Positions 1 through 8,668 of a stretch of DNA of 64,000 nt are shown here, one piece after another. Positions within the stretch are counted from its first letter, which is position 1, and the number at the start of each line of letters is the position of its first letter. Position numbers and translations under genes: made by a program. Where the stretch lies: NCBI GenBank assembly GCA_913774355.1, contig CAJYGB010000018.1, positions 310,001-374,000 of the forward strand, given 5' to 3'. Source of the DNA: an uncultured Chryseobacterium sp. GTDB lineage: Bacteria > Bacteroidota > Bacteroidia > Flavobacteriales > Weeksellaceae. The notes below the pieces were generated by a model. It was not told the DNA's origin. It was given only the letters and a program-made list of their open reading frames with translations, and ran no database searches.

Positions 1-2927
1 TACAGCTTTCACTTGGAAATAACGACCTTCCGGTGGTAGAGCTTGGCAGCAAAGAGAAAATGATTGATGAAGTAAAGCTGACTTCCAAGAGAACAACGGC
101 CGCCAAATTCGGCGTAGGAATCAGCCAGGCACAGATTTCAGGATTGCCAAATATCAACAGAGGAATTCAGGATGTTACGAAGCTCGTTCCCCAAAGTGCC
201 AATAACTCCTTCAACGGAACAAATTTCCGTTATAATAACGTTACCATTGACGGTTCTATTAACAATGACGCGATTGGATTCAGCCCTTCTTTAGGCGGAC
301 AGACCGGAACTTCGGGAATGCCGGGAAGCAGCACGCGTTCCAATTCCATCAGTCTAGATGCCATTCAGGACGTGCAGGTCTATATCGCTCCTTATGATGT
401 AAAATTAGGGAATTTCCTGGGCGGAAGCATCAATGCCGTTACCCGAAGCGGAAGCAATAATGTGGAAGGATCAATGTATTTCTATGGAAGAAACGCTTCA
501 ATTACCGGTAAAAACAGGGTAGGTGACAATTCCAGGATGCCGAATTCTTTCGGAGATTATATTTATGGCGGAAGAGTAGGACTCCCTGTGATCAAAGATA
601 AACTTTTCCTGTTCACCAATATGGAATATACGAAAAGAACGGATCCTGTTTTCTATAACGCCGGCGACCAGGGATCACTGGTAAGCGGTACCGTAGCTCA
701 GCAGATTTCAGACTTCGTGAGAAGTAAATACGGTTTCAATGCCGGAAGTTATGATCAGTACACCAACTTCTCCGAGAGCTCCAAACTTTTCAATAAACTA
801 GACTGGAAAATTAATGATAAACATACTCTATCCATTAAAAACAATACGGTATTCTCCCATGCCTCCAATCTTGAAAGGGACGGTGCGAATTTCCGTTTCT
901 CCAGCATGGATTTCATTCAGAAAAATACATCTTCTACCACAACTCTCGAGCTTAAAAGCCGTTTCAATGACAGATTGAATAACAATTTGGTGCTGGGTTA
1001 TTCATCGATCCACGATTACAGGGATCCGACTTCCCAAAATGCCATGTTCCCGCAGGTGGAAATCGCTTACAACGGCGGAACCATTCTTCTCGGAAACGAC
1101 AGGGAAGCTACGGTGTTCAATATGAGGCAGAAAACATTTGAGATTACAGATAACCTGACCTATAAAACAGGGCATCACACATTCTTATTTGGAACCCATA
1201 ACGAGCTGTACAACATCGATTACGGTTTTGTAAATGCACTTAACGGAAGGATTTCATATAAGAGTTTAAATGACTTTTACAACTCAAACCCGGCCAGGAT
1301 AAGAGGGACGTATTCTTTAACAGGAGCAGACCGACAGGATTTATTTGACAATCCTTACGCACAGTATAAGGTAAATCTTCTGTCAGCTTATTTTCAGGAC
1401 GAAATCAACTGGGGCAGGCTGAGACTGACACCAGGCGTGAGGGTAGATTATACGGATCTTCCGAACAAGCCGGTATTAAGCCCGAAAGTAACAGGTTCTC
1501 CTGCAGATCCTTATTATGGAAGCACCTACACCTACACTCCTCTGAGCCAGCTGACCAACAATTATCTTAACAAGCCGACCATTTCCCCAAGATTGGGCTT
1601 TAATCTAGACCTGACACAGGACCGCTCATTAATTATGAGAGGAGGATCGGGGATATTCGTAGGAAGAATTCCTTTTGCATGGCTGGGATATGCTTATTAT
1701 AACGACGGGGTAGGATTCGGAAGCTACGACTATAATGCACCAACTGCTGCACAGCTGGCAGCCAACGGAGATCCTCTGGTAAGCGGAAATTTTCCGAAAT
1801 GGCAGAATTCCTCCAAAGTACAGGTGGATTTAATCGATAACAATTTCAAAATGCCGCGTGTATGGAGAAGCTCACTGGCTTTCGACTATACCTTATCCGG
1901 ATATAAATTTACCCTTGAAGGAATTTATACTAAAGTATTGTATGATCTGAAGTTCCAGCAGGTAAACAAGACGGATAACGTAACGTATTTCAGCTATGAT
2001 ACGAACCACGAGATGCCGATTTACACGACCAACATCAACAGTAATTTCTCCAACGCCTATATGCTTTCCAATACGAAAGAAGGATACCGTTACAACCTGA
2101 CGGCACAGCTTTCCAAAGCATATAATTTCGGATTGAATTTCTTCGTAGCTTATACCTATGGTGATGCCAAAGACATTACGAACGGAATCAGAAACTCTAT
2201 GGAAAGCAACTGGCAGATGAACCAATCGTTAACCCCGAATGATCCGAAGCTTTCGACCTCCAATTTTGCCATCAAAAACAGGATCGTAGCGAACCTGGGA
2301 TATTCCGTACCGCTTTCCCAGTCGAACAGGCTTTCAGCAAATGTGTATTTCAATGCACAATCCGGAAACCCTTTCTCATGGGGATTTGTAAACAGTACGA
2401 TTGCCAACAGCGGACAGGCGGCGGGTCTGGCATATATCTTTAAAGACGCTACCGAAGCAGCCAAGTATATCGCTCCGATAAAAGATGCTTCAGGAAATAT
2501 CCTGGTGACAGCCGCACAGCAGGTTGCAGATTATGAAAAATTCATCAGCGGCAACGACTACCTGAACAGCAGAAGAGGGAAGTTTACCGAGAGAAACGGC
2601 GATTTCACTCCGTGGAATATCCAGGCGGACTTCAGGATCATGGACGAAATCCGACTGAGTGAGAAATCCAAAAACAGCCTGCAGATTTCATTCAGCATCA
2701 TCAACCTGACGAATTTGCTGAACAAGGACTGGGGGAAAGTCTATTTCGTACCGAATACCTTTAATTCAACAGCAAGTGTAGGCTTAACGAAAGTAGGAAA
2801 CGTTGCGGCAGGGCAGCCTTCTGCAGGAGATCCGGTATACAATTTCAAAACACCGGGATTGCCCTATACGATCGATCAGTTTGCTTCAAGATTCCAGGGA
2901 CAGCTTGGCATCCGATATAATTTCTAA
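1..2927 (+). CDS. TonB-dependent receptor (Oar-like), 5' truncated
   Basis: This outer-membrane receptor uses TonB/ExbBD energy to import a ligand that cannot be named from sequence. The frame is open from base 3, upstream of the first possible GTG at 33, and starts inside what looks like the end of an N-terminal carboxypeptidase-regulatory-like beta-sandwich (GNNDLPVVELGSKEKMIDEV), so the signal peptide and N-terminus lie outside the window. A plug domain follows (PNINRGIQDVTKLVP, then NNVTIDGSINND and SLDAIQDVQVYIAPYDV), then a long Tyr/Asn/aromatic-rich beta-barrel. The protein ends GIRYNF, with the terminal Phe typical of Bam-folded barrels. About 970 residues are visible. A hairpin terminator follows, so it appears to end its transcription unit. 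Confidence 0.93.
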   Translation, partial: QLSLGNNDLPVVELGSKEKMIDEVKLTSKRTTAAKFGVGISQAQISGLPNINRGIQDVTKLVPQSANNSFNGTNFRYNNVTIDGSINNDAIGFSPSLGGQTGTSGMPGSSTRSNSISLDAIQDVQVYIAPYDVKLGNFLGGSINAVTRSGSNNVEGSMYFYGRNASITGKNRVGDNSRMPNSFGDYIYGGRVGLPVIKDKLFLFTNMEYTKRTDPVFYNAGDQGSLVSGTVAQQISDFVRSKYGFNAGSYDQYTNFSESSKLFNKLDWKINDKHTLSIKNNTVFSHASNLERDGANFRFSSMDFIQKNTSSTTTLELKSRFNDRLNNNLVLGYSSIHDYRDPTSQNAMFPQVEIAYNGGTILLGNDREATVFNMRQKTFEITDNLTYKTGHHTFLFGTHNELYNIDYGFVNALNGRISYKSLNDFYNSNPARIRGTYSLTGADRQDLFDNPYAQYKVNLLSAYFQDEINWGRLRLTPGVRVDYTDLPNKPVLSPKVTGSPADPYYGSTYTYTPLSQLTNNYLNKPTISPRLGFNLDLTQDRSLIMRGGSGIFVGRIPFAWLGYAYYNDGVGFGSYDYNAPTAAQLAANGDPLVSGNFPKWQNSSKVQVDLIDNNFKMPRVWRSSLAFDYTLSGYKFTLEGIYTKVLYDLKFQQVNKTDNVTYFSYDTNHEMPIYTTNINSNFSNAYMLSNTKEGYRYNLTAQLSKAYNFGLNFFVAYTYGDAKDITNGIRNSMESNWQMNQSLTPNDPKLSTSNFAIKNRIVANLGYSVPLSQSNRLSANVYFNAQSGNPFSWGFVNSTIANSGQAAGLAYIFKDATEAAKYIAPIKDASGNILVTAAQQVADYEKFISGNDYLNSRRGKFTERNGDFTPWNIQADFRIMDEIRLSEKSKNSLQISFSIINLTNLLNKDWGKVYFVPNTFNSTASVGLTKVGNVAAGQPSAGDPVYNFKTPGLPYTIDQFASRFQGQLGIRYNF

Positions 2928-2968
2928 TTTTCTTTTTCAGATAAATAGACTTACTAATTCTTTCTTGG

Positions 2969-2990
2969 AAGCCCGGAAAATTCCGGGCTT
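2969..2990 (+). terminator. Rho-independent terminator after the TonB receptor
   Basis: AAGCCCGGAA pairs with TTCCGGGCTT around a very short loop and is followed by a T-rich stretch (CCTTTTATCT). It lies 42 bases after the receptor stop codon. Confidence 0.7.
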
Positions 2991-3151
2991 CCTTTTATCT
3001 TCACTGCATACATACATTTCTTTCGATTGGCTGGGAATAACTTTGCATACTTCTATTAAAATTCACAGCCATCTTTATAGTGGACTTATAGTAATTCACA
3101 CAAAAAAGCAAACATCTTTCCCTTTACAACTAAGTATGTAGTTATATTTAT

Positions 3152-3159
3152 TATATTTG
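3152..3159 (+). promoter_or_regulatory. Minus-7 promoter box for ompH/skp
   Basis: TATATTTG matches the Bacteroidota minus-7 consensus TAnnTTTG. It lies 35 bases before the ompH start. No convincing minus-33 TTTG is seen at the usual distance. Confidence 0.5.
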
Positions 3160-3194
3160 CTGACTTTTATAACGAAAAATAAAAAAATAATAAG

Positions 3195-3749
3195 ATGAAA
3201 AAGTTAATCACAACGTTTTCTTTAGCCGCAGGACTTTTCCTGACTTCCAATTTTGTAAGTGCACAACAGAAAATAGGACATGTAAATTCCGACGATGTTT
3301 TCAATAACCTTCCGGAAGCCAAAACGGCGGAAGCATCTTTGGATACCTTCACCAAAACCAAACAGGGAGATATCGAAAAGATGATCACTACTTATCAGAC
3401 GAAGCTTAAAGCTGCTCAGGATAAGGAAAAAACCATCAGCGAAGCCAATAAGGAAACAGTAATTAAAGAATTAACAGCTGCACAGACCGAGCTTCAGACG
3501 TTAGGAAAAGATATTGAAGCGGCAAGAACGAAAGCTGCGCAGGACATCAGCAAAAAACAGACTGAATTATTTACTCCGATCCAGCAGAAGGTAGCTTCTA
3601 CAATTTCCGTAGTAGCAAAAGAAAAAGGACTGGCTTATGTATTTGACGTAGCAAGTTCGCAGGGAAGCAATATCGCTTATATGGATGGAGGTGAAGACAT
3701 TACTCCGGCAGTAAAAGCAAAACTTGGAGCAACTGCTGGTAAAAAGTAA
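3195..3749 (+). CDS. OmpH/Skp-family periplasmic chaperone
   Basis: This 184-residue protein resembles Skp (OmpH), the periplasmic holdase that carries unfolded outer-membrane proteins to the Bam machinery. It has a clear signal peptide (MKKLITTFSLAAGLFL, ending at Ala-Gln-Gln), a short beta element (KIGHVNSDDVFNNLPEA) and a long Lys/Glu/Ala/Gln helical region (about residues 45-130) that would form the tentacle-like coiled coils. A C-terminal beta segment (GLAYVFDVASSQGSNIAYMDGGEDIT) fits the family. It stands alone between its own promoter box and a non-coding stretch; in many Bacteroidota two ompH genes sit beside bamA, which is not the case here. Confidence 0.88.
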   Translation: MKKLITTFSLAAGLFLTSNFVSAQQKIGHVNSDDVFNNLPEAKTAEASLDTFTKTKQGDIEKMITTYQTKLKAAQDKEKTISEANKETVIKELTAAQTELQTLGKDIEAARTKAAQDISKKQTELFTPIQQKVASTISVVAKEKGLAYVFDVASSQGSNIAYMDGGEDITPAVKAKLGATAGKK

Positions 3750-3990
3750 TTTTCTCCCACAGATTTTACAGATTTTCTTTGATATACTGGAAATTGTCAG
3801 TCTGATGAGTATATATTTTAATTAACCACAGATCTGCGCATATTTTATGAGACTGCATCATGTAATACTCAATATTTAAGAGTTTAAAAATCTTGCTTGT
3901 CTATCCCGTAGGAATCTAAACGTAGTATTAGAGAATCGCCCGAAAAGATTCCTTCATAACTTTTGGTGTGGAAAATTATGAGATGATTCA
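3750..3990. repeat. Intergenic repeat, copy A of a dispersed family
   Basis: No gene is seen. The segment 3825-3960 holds ACCACAGATCTGCGC, then CTTGTCTATCCCGTAGGAAT and CGTAGTATTAGAG. The same order appears in reverse complement at about 10510-10650, and the CGTATTAGAGATTCGC part recurs twice at 30576-30820. It therefore belongs to a dispersed, non-coding repeat family. Confidence 0.7.
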
Positions 3991-4000
3991 TAATAAAAAA

Positions 4001-4021
4001 GCTGGAAACGGAGTCTCCAGC
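4001..4021. terminator. Bidirectional hairpin terminator
   Basis: GCTGGA (4001-4006) pairs with TCCAGC (4016-4021), with six A before and six T after. It can therefore end transcription on either strand. It lies 26 bases downstream of the small minus-strand membrane gene. Confidence 0.75.
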
Positions 4022-4046
4022 TTTTTTATTCAATTTCTATCTTAAT

Positions 4047-4247
<201 letters not shown>

Positions 4248-4337
4248 CTATACACATACTGTGCCTTTTTTTTAAAAATTCGTTAAAACATATACCATAA
4301 AACCAAAAAATCTTAAAATTTTTCATCAGTAAAAACA

Positions 4338-5144
4338 TTATAAAAGCCCGAACCTGAGCAGTGCTTTTTCAATTCCGTCATCATCCACATCGCCCGTCAC
4401 AAAATCGGCGATTTCTTTTACTGCATCATTTGCATTTCCCATAGCAACGCCTATTTTCACAAATTTCAGCATTGAAATATCATTCCCTCCGTCGCCGAAA
4501 GCCATGGTATCAGCCGTATCGATCCCGAAATGTTTACAGAAATTTTCGATGCCCAGCTGCTTGGTAATTCCTCCCGCATTTACATCCGCAAAAAGAGGAG
4601 TCCAGCGTGAAGAAATGCTGTTAGGCATGACGGTCTGCATAAATTCTTCTTCGGCTTCCGGACGCAGAAAAATATTGGCCTGCAGCACATTCTGCAAATC
4701 AATATTTTCTTTATCGTGAACAGGAGGAACCGGAAGATTGACGTGGGCATACATCCCGACCACTTCGGGCGTAGCATCATTTATTTCCACCTTATTTTCA
4801 TACATTAAAGAATAGCTTAACGGTGAACCTTCGGAATAACGGACCAGGCTTTCAATATCTGCCGGATCGATCGTATATCTTGAAATCAACTTTTTGTCCG
4901 TGGTGATACAATACGCTCCGTTGAAGGTAATAAAACCATCGAATTCCAGGTGGCTGATATGATGTAGGGAATTAACGGATCTACCGGTCGCTACAATGAC
5001 TTTAATTCCTTTTTCGCGGAGCTTTTTTAAGGCATTCTGTGTTGATTCCGGAATTTTCCCGGTTTTAAAACTGATCAGGGTTCCGTCGATATCAAAAAAG
5101 ACCGCTTTAATCCGGTGAGGATTATTTTCGTGTGAAATAGTCAT
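4338..5144 (-). CDS. Cof-type HAD-IIB family phosphatase
   Basis: A 268-residue haloacid-dehalogenase-superfamily hydrolase of the Cof/IIB type, which dephosphorylates small phosphorylated metabolites such as sugar phosphates or flavin intermediates. Motif I is FFDIDGTL (nucleophile Asp18, acid Asp20), motif II lies around VIVATGRS and motif IV is FGDGGNDISM near the C-terminus. The IIB cap lies between. The start is set at MTISHENN: a longer frame adds 12 residues (MYIYSSKKIIKF) without family resemblance. It is a single-gene unit. The substrate cannot be told from sequence. Confidence 0.88.
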   Translation of the reverse strand: MTISHENNPHRIKAVFFDIDGTLISFKTGKIPESTQNALKKLREKGIKVIVATGRSVNSLHHISHLEFDGFITFNGAYCITTDKKLISRYTIDPADIESLVRYSEGSPLSYSLMYENKVEINDATPEVVGMYAHVNLPVPPVHDKENIDLQNVLQANIFLRPEAEEEFMQTVMPNSISSRWTPLFADVNAGGITKQLGIENFCKHFGIDTADTMAFGDGGNDISMLKFVKIGVAMGNANDAVKEIADFVTGDVDDDGIEKALLRFGLL

Positions 5145-5384
5145 GAATTTAATTATTTTTTTAGATGAATAAATGTACAATATTCTTGTTCCTGATTTGG
5201 GGGTCAGCGCTTAATTTCGGGTTATATTTCTGTTAAATTAAATAGATCCCGATTAAAAAGTTGAAAAACGAAAACTGCATTATGGAAGTTTTGGTTTCAC
5301 AGTATTTTGGTACCACGAAAAGCAATTTTCCGTTGTGAAGGTACGGTTCTTGCACCATTTCCGTACATCACAAAATATTTAATT

Positions 5385-5840
5385 ATGAAAAATCAGGAAG
5401 AAATATCCGTCTTAAATGACCTGTTGCACATTACAAATGACCGGATCGAAGGTTTCGGAAAGGTGGAAGGCAAAGTCTGGGAAAATTATCCCGATGTAAA
5501 ACCCGAATATGCCAAAATGAATTCCCTTACCAAAGTTATGAAGAATGAGCTTATCGACCTTATCGCAGAAAATGGCGGTGAAGCGGAAGATACCCCTTCG
5601 GTAGCCGGCGCCCTGCACAGAACCTGGATCGACATTAAAAATTCCTTTACCCTGGGAAATAGGGAAGAGTCTACCATAGGAAACGTCATCTTCGGTGAAA
5701 AAGCAGCGATTGATGCCTACCAGAATGCCATCGACAGTGGAAAATTAAGCGAGAAAAGCTTGCCGATTGTTTCCGAACATTTGAAACACATTAAAGATTC
5801 CTATCATCAGTTCAAAGGAATCAGCGATTATAAAGACTAA
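5385..5840 (+). CDS. PA2169-family four-helix-bundle protein (DUF2383)
   Basis: A 151-residue, all-helical protein with the DUF2383/PA2169 pattern: an N-terminal ISVLNDLLHITNDRIEGF helix, a Glu-rich central helix, RTWIDIKNSF, and a last helix with HLKHIKDSYHQF. The family has a ferritin-like four-helix bundle of unknown function and is often stress induced. The start is the ATG at 5385. The frame stays open to 5307, but those 26 residues look unlike protein (MVPRKAIFRCEG). A strong hairpin terminator lies 200 bases downstream. Confidence 0.85.
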   Translation: MKNQEEISVLNDLLHITNDRIEGFGKVEGKVWENYPDVKPEYAKMNSLTKVMKNELIDLIAENGGEAEDTPSVAGALHRTWIDIKNSFTLGNREESTIGNVIFGEKAAIDAYQNAIDSGKLSEKSLPIVSEHLKHIKDSYHQFKGISDYKD

Positions 5841-6047
5841 TACTCGTACAGTCTGTCTTTCTTTAGGAACAACTTTTCAATTCTATTTGAAAAATTGTTT
5901 GTATTTAATCAATTCAGCTTTCCGTTCATTTCCGTTAAAATGATGGGCTTTCCGTCGGTCTTTCAAATTATATTGAAAGTTTAAAAATGGGGAAGGAGAG
6001 TAGTATAACATCCTATCAGATGATAGCATTGCAGAAAGATAGGATAT

Positions 6048-6081
6048 AAAGCCACAAATTCTCTGCTGAATTTGTGGCTTT
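6048..6081. terminator. Perfect 14-bp hairpin, bidirectional terminator
   Basis: AAAGCCACAAATTC (6048-6061) pairs perfectly with GAATTTGTGGCTTT (6068-6081) around a six-base loop. It sits between two convergent genes and probably stops both. Just upstream, ATCCTATC and GATAGGAT (about 6011-6045) form a second possible stem. Confidence 0.75.
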
Positions 6082-6105
6082 ATATTATGTTAAATAGGAT
6101 TTCTC

Positions 6106-6786
6106 TTAAAAATCTTCCGGGAAAATTCCGGTCGCATATTGCCAGACTTCAACGATTTCGTTTAAAGGAATGTCGTACGGTTCATAAAACGTATTGTCAG
6201 AAGCTACGGTAAGCGAAGCTTTATTCTTAGATCTCAGTCGTTTATAGGTAATCCCGTCGTTCAGCGTAATAAAAACATACGTATTTCCGGATTTCAGATC
6301 GTTAAGGCCTTCCATATATTTTCCAATAATGAACGAACCGTCCTTAAAAGGCGGCATCGAATCGCCATCAGCCGGGAAAGCTCTGAATTTTCCGTTTTTC
6401 AGGAACGGCAGCGAAATCGTTTGCAGGCTTTCAATATAATCAGGATCGCTGTAACCCCGGAGATAACCCATGGTAGCTTTCTGGGGAACTATTTCAATGC
6501 TTTCATTTCCTTGCTGATCTACAACAACCGGCAGGACGATCCGGTTATCCGGAAGTTTCAGCATATCTTTCAGGGAATGTTTTTTTAAATCCACCGAAAG
6601 CAGAAGATCGACGCTCACATTAAATATTCTTGAAATCCGGATCAGCACATCCACAGGAGGCTTGGATTTACCGTTTTCGTAAGAACTGTACCGGGAAGAG
6701 GTAATCTGTATCTGTTGAGACAATTCGCGCTGGGTTTTCCCGAGGGTGCCACGCAAGAGTCGGATATTTTCTGAAAAAACTGACAT
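6106..6786 (-). CDS. LexA-like HTH regulator with S24 peptidase domain
   Basis: A 226-residue two-domain repressor. Residues about 5-65 form an XRE-type helix-turn-helix (TQRELSQQIQITSSRYSSYE, then VLIRISRIFNVSVDLLL). Residues about 130-215 form a LexA/CI-like domain with the catalytic dyad Ser143 (DGDSM) and Lys182 (TYKRL), 39 residues apart. The Ala-Gly cleavage site used in LexA self-cleavage is not obvious; MGYLRGY is the only similar segment, so self-cleavage is doubtful. No SOS or phage gene is adjacent and the target is unknown. The long empty region upstream (6787-7430) may hold its control sites. Confidence 0.85.
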   Translation of the reverse strand: MSVFSENIRLLRGTLGKTQRELSQQIQITSSRYSSYENGKSKPPVDVLIRISRIFNVSVDLLLSVDLKKHSLKDMLKLPDNRIVLPVVVDQQGNESIEIVPQKATMGYLRGYSDPDYIESLQTISLPFLKNGKFRAFPADGDSMPPFKDGSFIIGKYMEGLNDLKSGNTYVFITLNDGITYKRLRSKNKASLTVASDNTFYEPYDIPLNEIVEVWQYATGIFPEDF

Positions 6787-7430
6787 GTAAAAAAGTTAGG
6801 AAGACAAAAGTACGAATGTTTTAGGGAGACACCAACTTTAAAACCGGGAAAAGCCAGCCGCTACAAGGAATTCAGCGGATCAGTAAAAGCTCAGGGATTC
6901 GTGAATCTGATTCTCAAAATATATTCAATTTAACATAATATAAATTATAGGACTTTTATAAAAACATGGAAACAGGGGGTTAACCAGCTAAAAATTACTA
7001 TTTTCCATATATTTTAACTGACTTATTTAAATGCGATTCTAAGACGTTGAAATCCAGTAAGAACCGTAGCTATCTGACTCCTATTAAGTCGCTGTAAAAG
7101 TCCTGAAATTCAGACTTGTTCTTCTGCCTGAATTTTATAAATTTAAGTCATAAAATATTTTAATGCTTAATAATTGAAGCTAATCAGGATGGACTAAATG
7201 AGAATCACAAAGTTTTTTAATAAATTTGACTTCGGCTGATTCAGTTAAATTTAGAAACCATGATTTTTAAATAAGTTTTGGTGATTAAAATCAATTTAAA
7301 TTGAACTCGCAATACATAATCTTAATTTTCAATTCCAAAATTTTGTGCAAGCCATTGACTTGGCGTACTTTCAAAGAATTACATAATACACTTTTTCAGA
7401 TCATTAAATCATGTAAATAACAGATAATCA
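6787..7430. other. 644-bp AT-rich intergenic region, no gene found
   Basis: This lies between the divergent LexA-like regulator and the YdeI-like gene. No frame of useful length, tRNA or clear hairpin was found on either strand. The base composition is AT-rich and there is no TAnnTTTG box close to the downstream start. It could hold operators of the regulator or a decayed gene. Confidence 0.4.
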
Positions 7431-8018
7431 ATGAATAACACCAATCCTAAAGCAGATTTTTTCTTTAACAAAACCGGAAAATGGCAGTCCGATTTTGAAA
7501 AACTGAGAACCATCGCACTAAGTACCGAACTTCAAGAAGACGTAAAATGGGGCTGCCCCTGCTACACGTATGAAGGTAAGAATATCTTTTTAATCCATGG
7601 CTTCAAAAACTATTGTGCCCTACTCTTTTTTAAAGGTGCTTTACTGAAGGATCCTACGAATATCCTGGTTCAGCAGACGGAAAATGTACAGTCTGCCAGA
7701 CAGATCCGTTTTACTGATGTGCAGCAGATCATTGATTTGGAAAATGTTATCCGTGATTATATATTCCAGGCTGTTGAATTGGAAGAATCCGGCTCCAAAG
7801 TGGAAATGAAACCTACGAAAGCCTTTGAAATGCCTGAAGAATTCCGTCGGAAACTGGATACGGATTTCGAACTGAAATCTGCTTTTGAAGCCCTCACTCC
7901 AGGCCGGCAAAGAGCTTACCTGCTGTATTTTGCTTCAGCCAAACAATCCAAAACACGAGAATCAAGGATTGAAAAATACATTCCCGAAATCCTCGCCGGA
8001 AAAGGTATGAATGATTGA
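7431..8018 (+). CDS. YdeI-like protein (DUF1801 + OmdA domains)
   Basis: A 195-residue protein of the YdeI/OmpD-associated family. The N-terminal part (VKWGCPCYTYEGKNIFLIHGFKNYCALLFFKGALL) is the DUF1801 fold, related to frataxin-like proteins. The C-terminal helical part (FELKSAFEALTPGRQRAYLLYFASAKQSKTRESRIEKYI) is the OmdA/bacteriocin-protection domain. Family members have been linked to cationic peptide resistance, but the biochemical activity is not established. It is monocistronic by spacing and starts ATGAATAACACC at 7431. Confidence 0.85.
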   Translation: MNNTNPKADFFFNKTGKWQSDFEKLRTIALSTELQEDVKWGCPCYTYEGKNIFLIHGFKNYCALLFFKGALLKDPTNILVQQTENVQSARQIRFTDVQQIIDLENVIRDYIFQAVELEESGSKVEMKPTKAFEMPEEFRRKLDTDFELKSAFEALTPGRQRAYLLYFASAKQSKTRESRIEKYIPEILAGKGMND

Positions 8019-8114
8019 AATTCAAAATTTAGGGTTTATTTAAAACAATTTTCTATCCATATAAGAATACAATTGGTATTTTAGCATGATCGAAATTGAT
8101 TAAATTATAAGGAT

Positions 8115-8618
8115 ATGAAAAAATTAATTGCGTTAAGTGCTTTATCCATGTTGCTGATGAACTGCAACAAAAAACCTGAAACTCCTGTGGCTGATCCGGT
8201 TTCTACCGATACTACCACAGCGACAGAGAAAGTTACCGATACATTAGGCCCGAAATCTTTCTGCTATATGGGCATTACCGGAAAAGACACCGTTTTTGTA
8301 AGTATCGACGACAATCTCGGCACCGTTACCGGAAAAATGGCCACTAAAAACAGCGAAAAAGACAGCAATAAAGGAGAACTAAGCGGTTTTAAATCCGGAG
8401 ATACCCTGAAACTGACGTACACGTTTGCAGCAGAAGGCAAAAACGACAATAAAAACGACATTTATTTTATCCAGACCAAAGACGGCCTGAGCGAAGGAAT
8501 CGGCGAAAGAGATGCGGAAACCGGAACCAAATATGCCAACGAAAAAAAGATAAAATATTCCGGCGGCAGAACCCTGAAAACAGCGGACTGCAATAAGGTC
8601 GCCAATGCACTGAAATAA
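8115..8618 (+). CDS. Hypothetical lipoprotein
   Basis: A 167-residue lipoprotein: the signal peptide MKKLIALSALSMLLMNC has a lipobox with Cys17 followed by Asn-Lys-Lys. A Thr/Pro-rich linker of about 35 residues follows. The folded part has two conserved-looking cysteines (SFCYMGITGKD and the C-terminal TADCNKV) that could form a disulfide, and alternating strands (TVFVSIDDNLGTVTGKM, LKLTYTFAAEG). Similar proteins are common in Chryseobacterium; no function is known to me. Expected location is the periplasmic or outer-membrane leaflet. Confidence 0.75.
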   Translation: MKKLIALSALSMLLMNCNKKPETPVADPVSTDTTTATEKVTDTLGPKSFCYMGITGKDTVFVSIDDNLGTVTGKMATKNSEKDSNKGELSGFKSGDTLKLTYTFAAEGKNDNKNDIYFIQTKDGLSEGIGERDAETGTKYANEKKIKYSGGRTLKTADCNKVANALK

Positions 8619-8640
8619 TAATCTCAACATCGTTAATAAA

Positions 8641-8664
8641 AATGCAACCGGAAATGGTTGCATT
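8641..8664. terminator. Bidirectional terminator between convergent genes
   Basis: AATGCAACC pairs with GGTTGCATT around a six-base loop, between the lipoprotein stop (8618) and the threonine aldolase stop (8669). Confidence 0.7.
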
Positions 8665-8668
8665 TGTT

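Noticed and set aside
2803..3141. 112-codon plus-strand frame across the TonB receptor end and the ompH leader
   Set aside because: It overlaps the receptor C-terminus in another frame, contains the terminator, and reads like noise.
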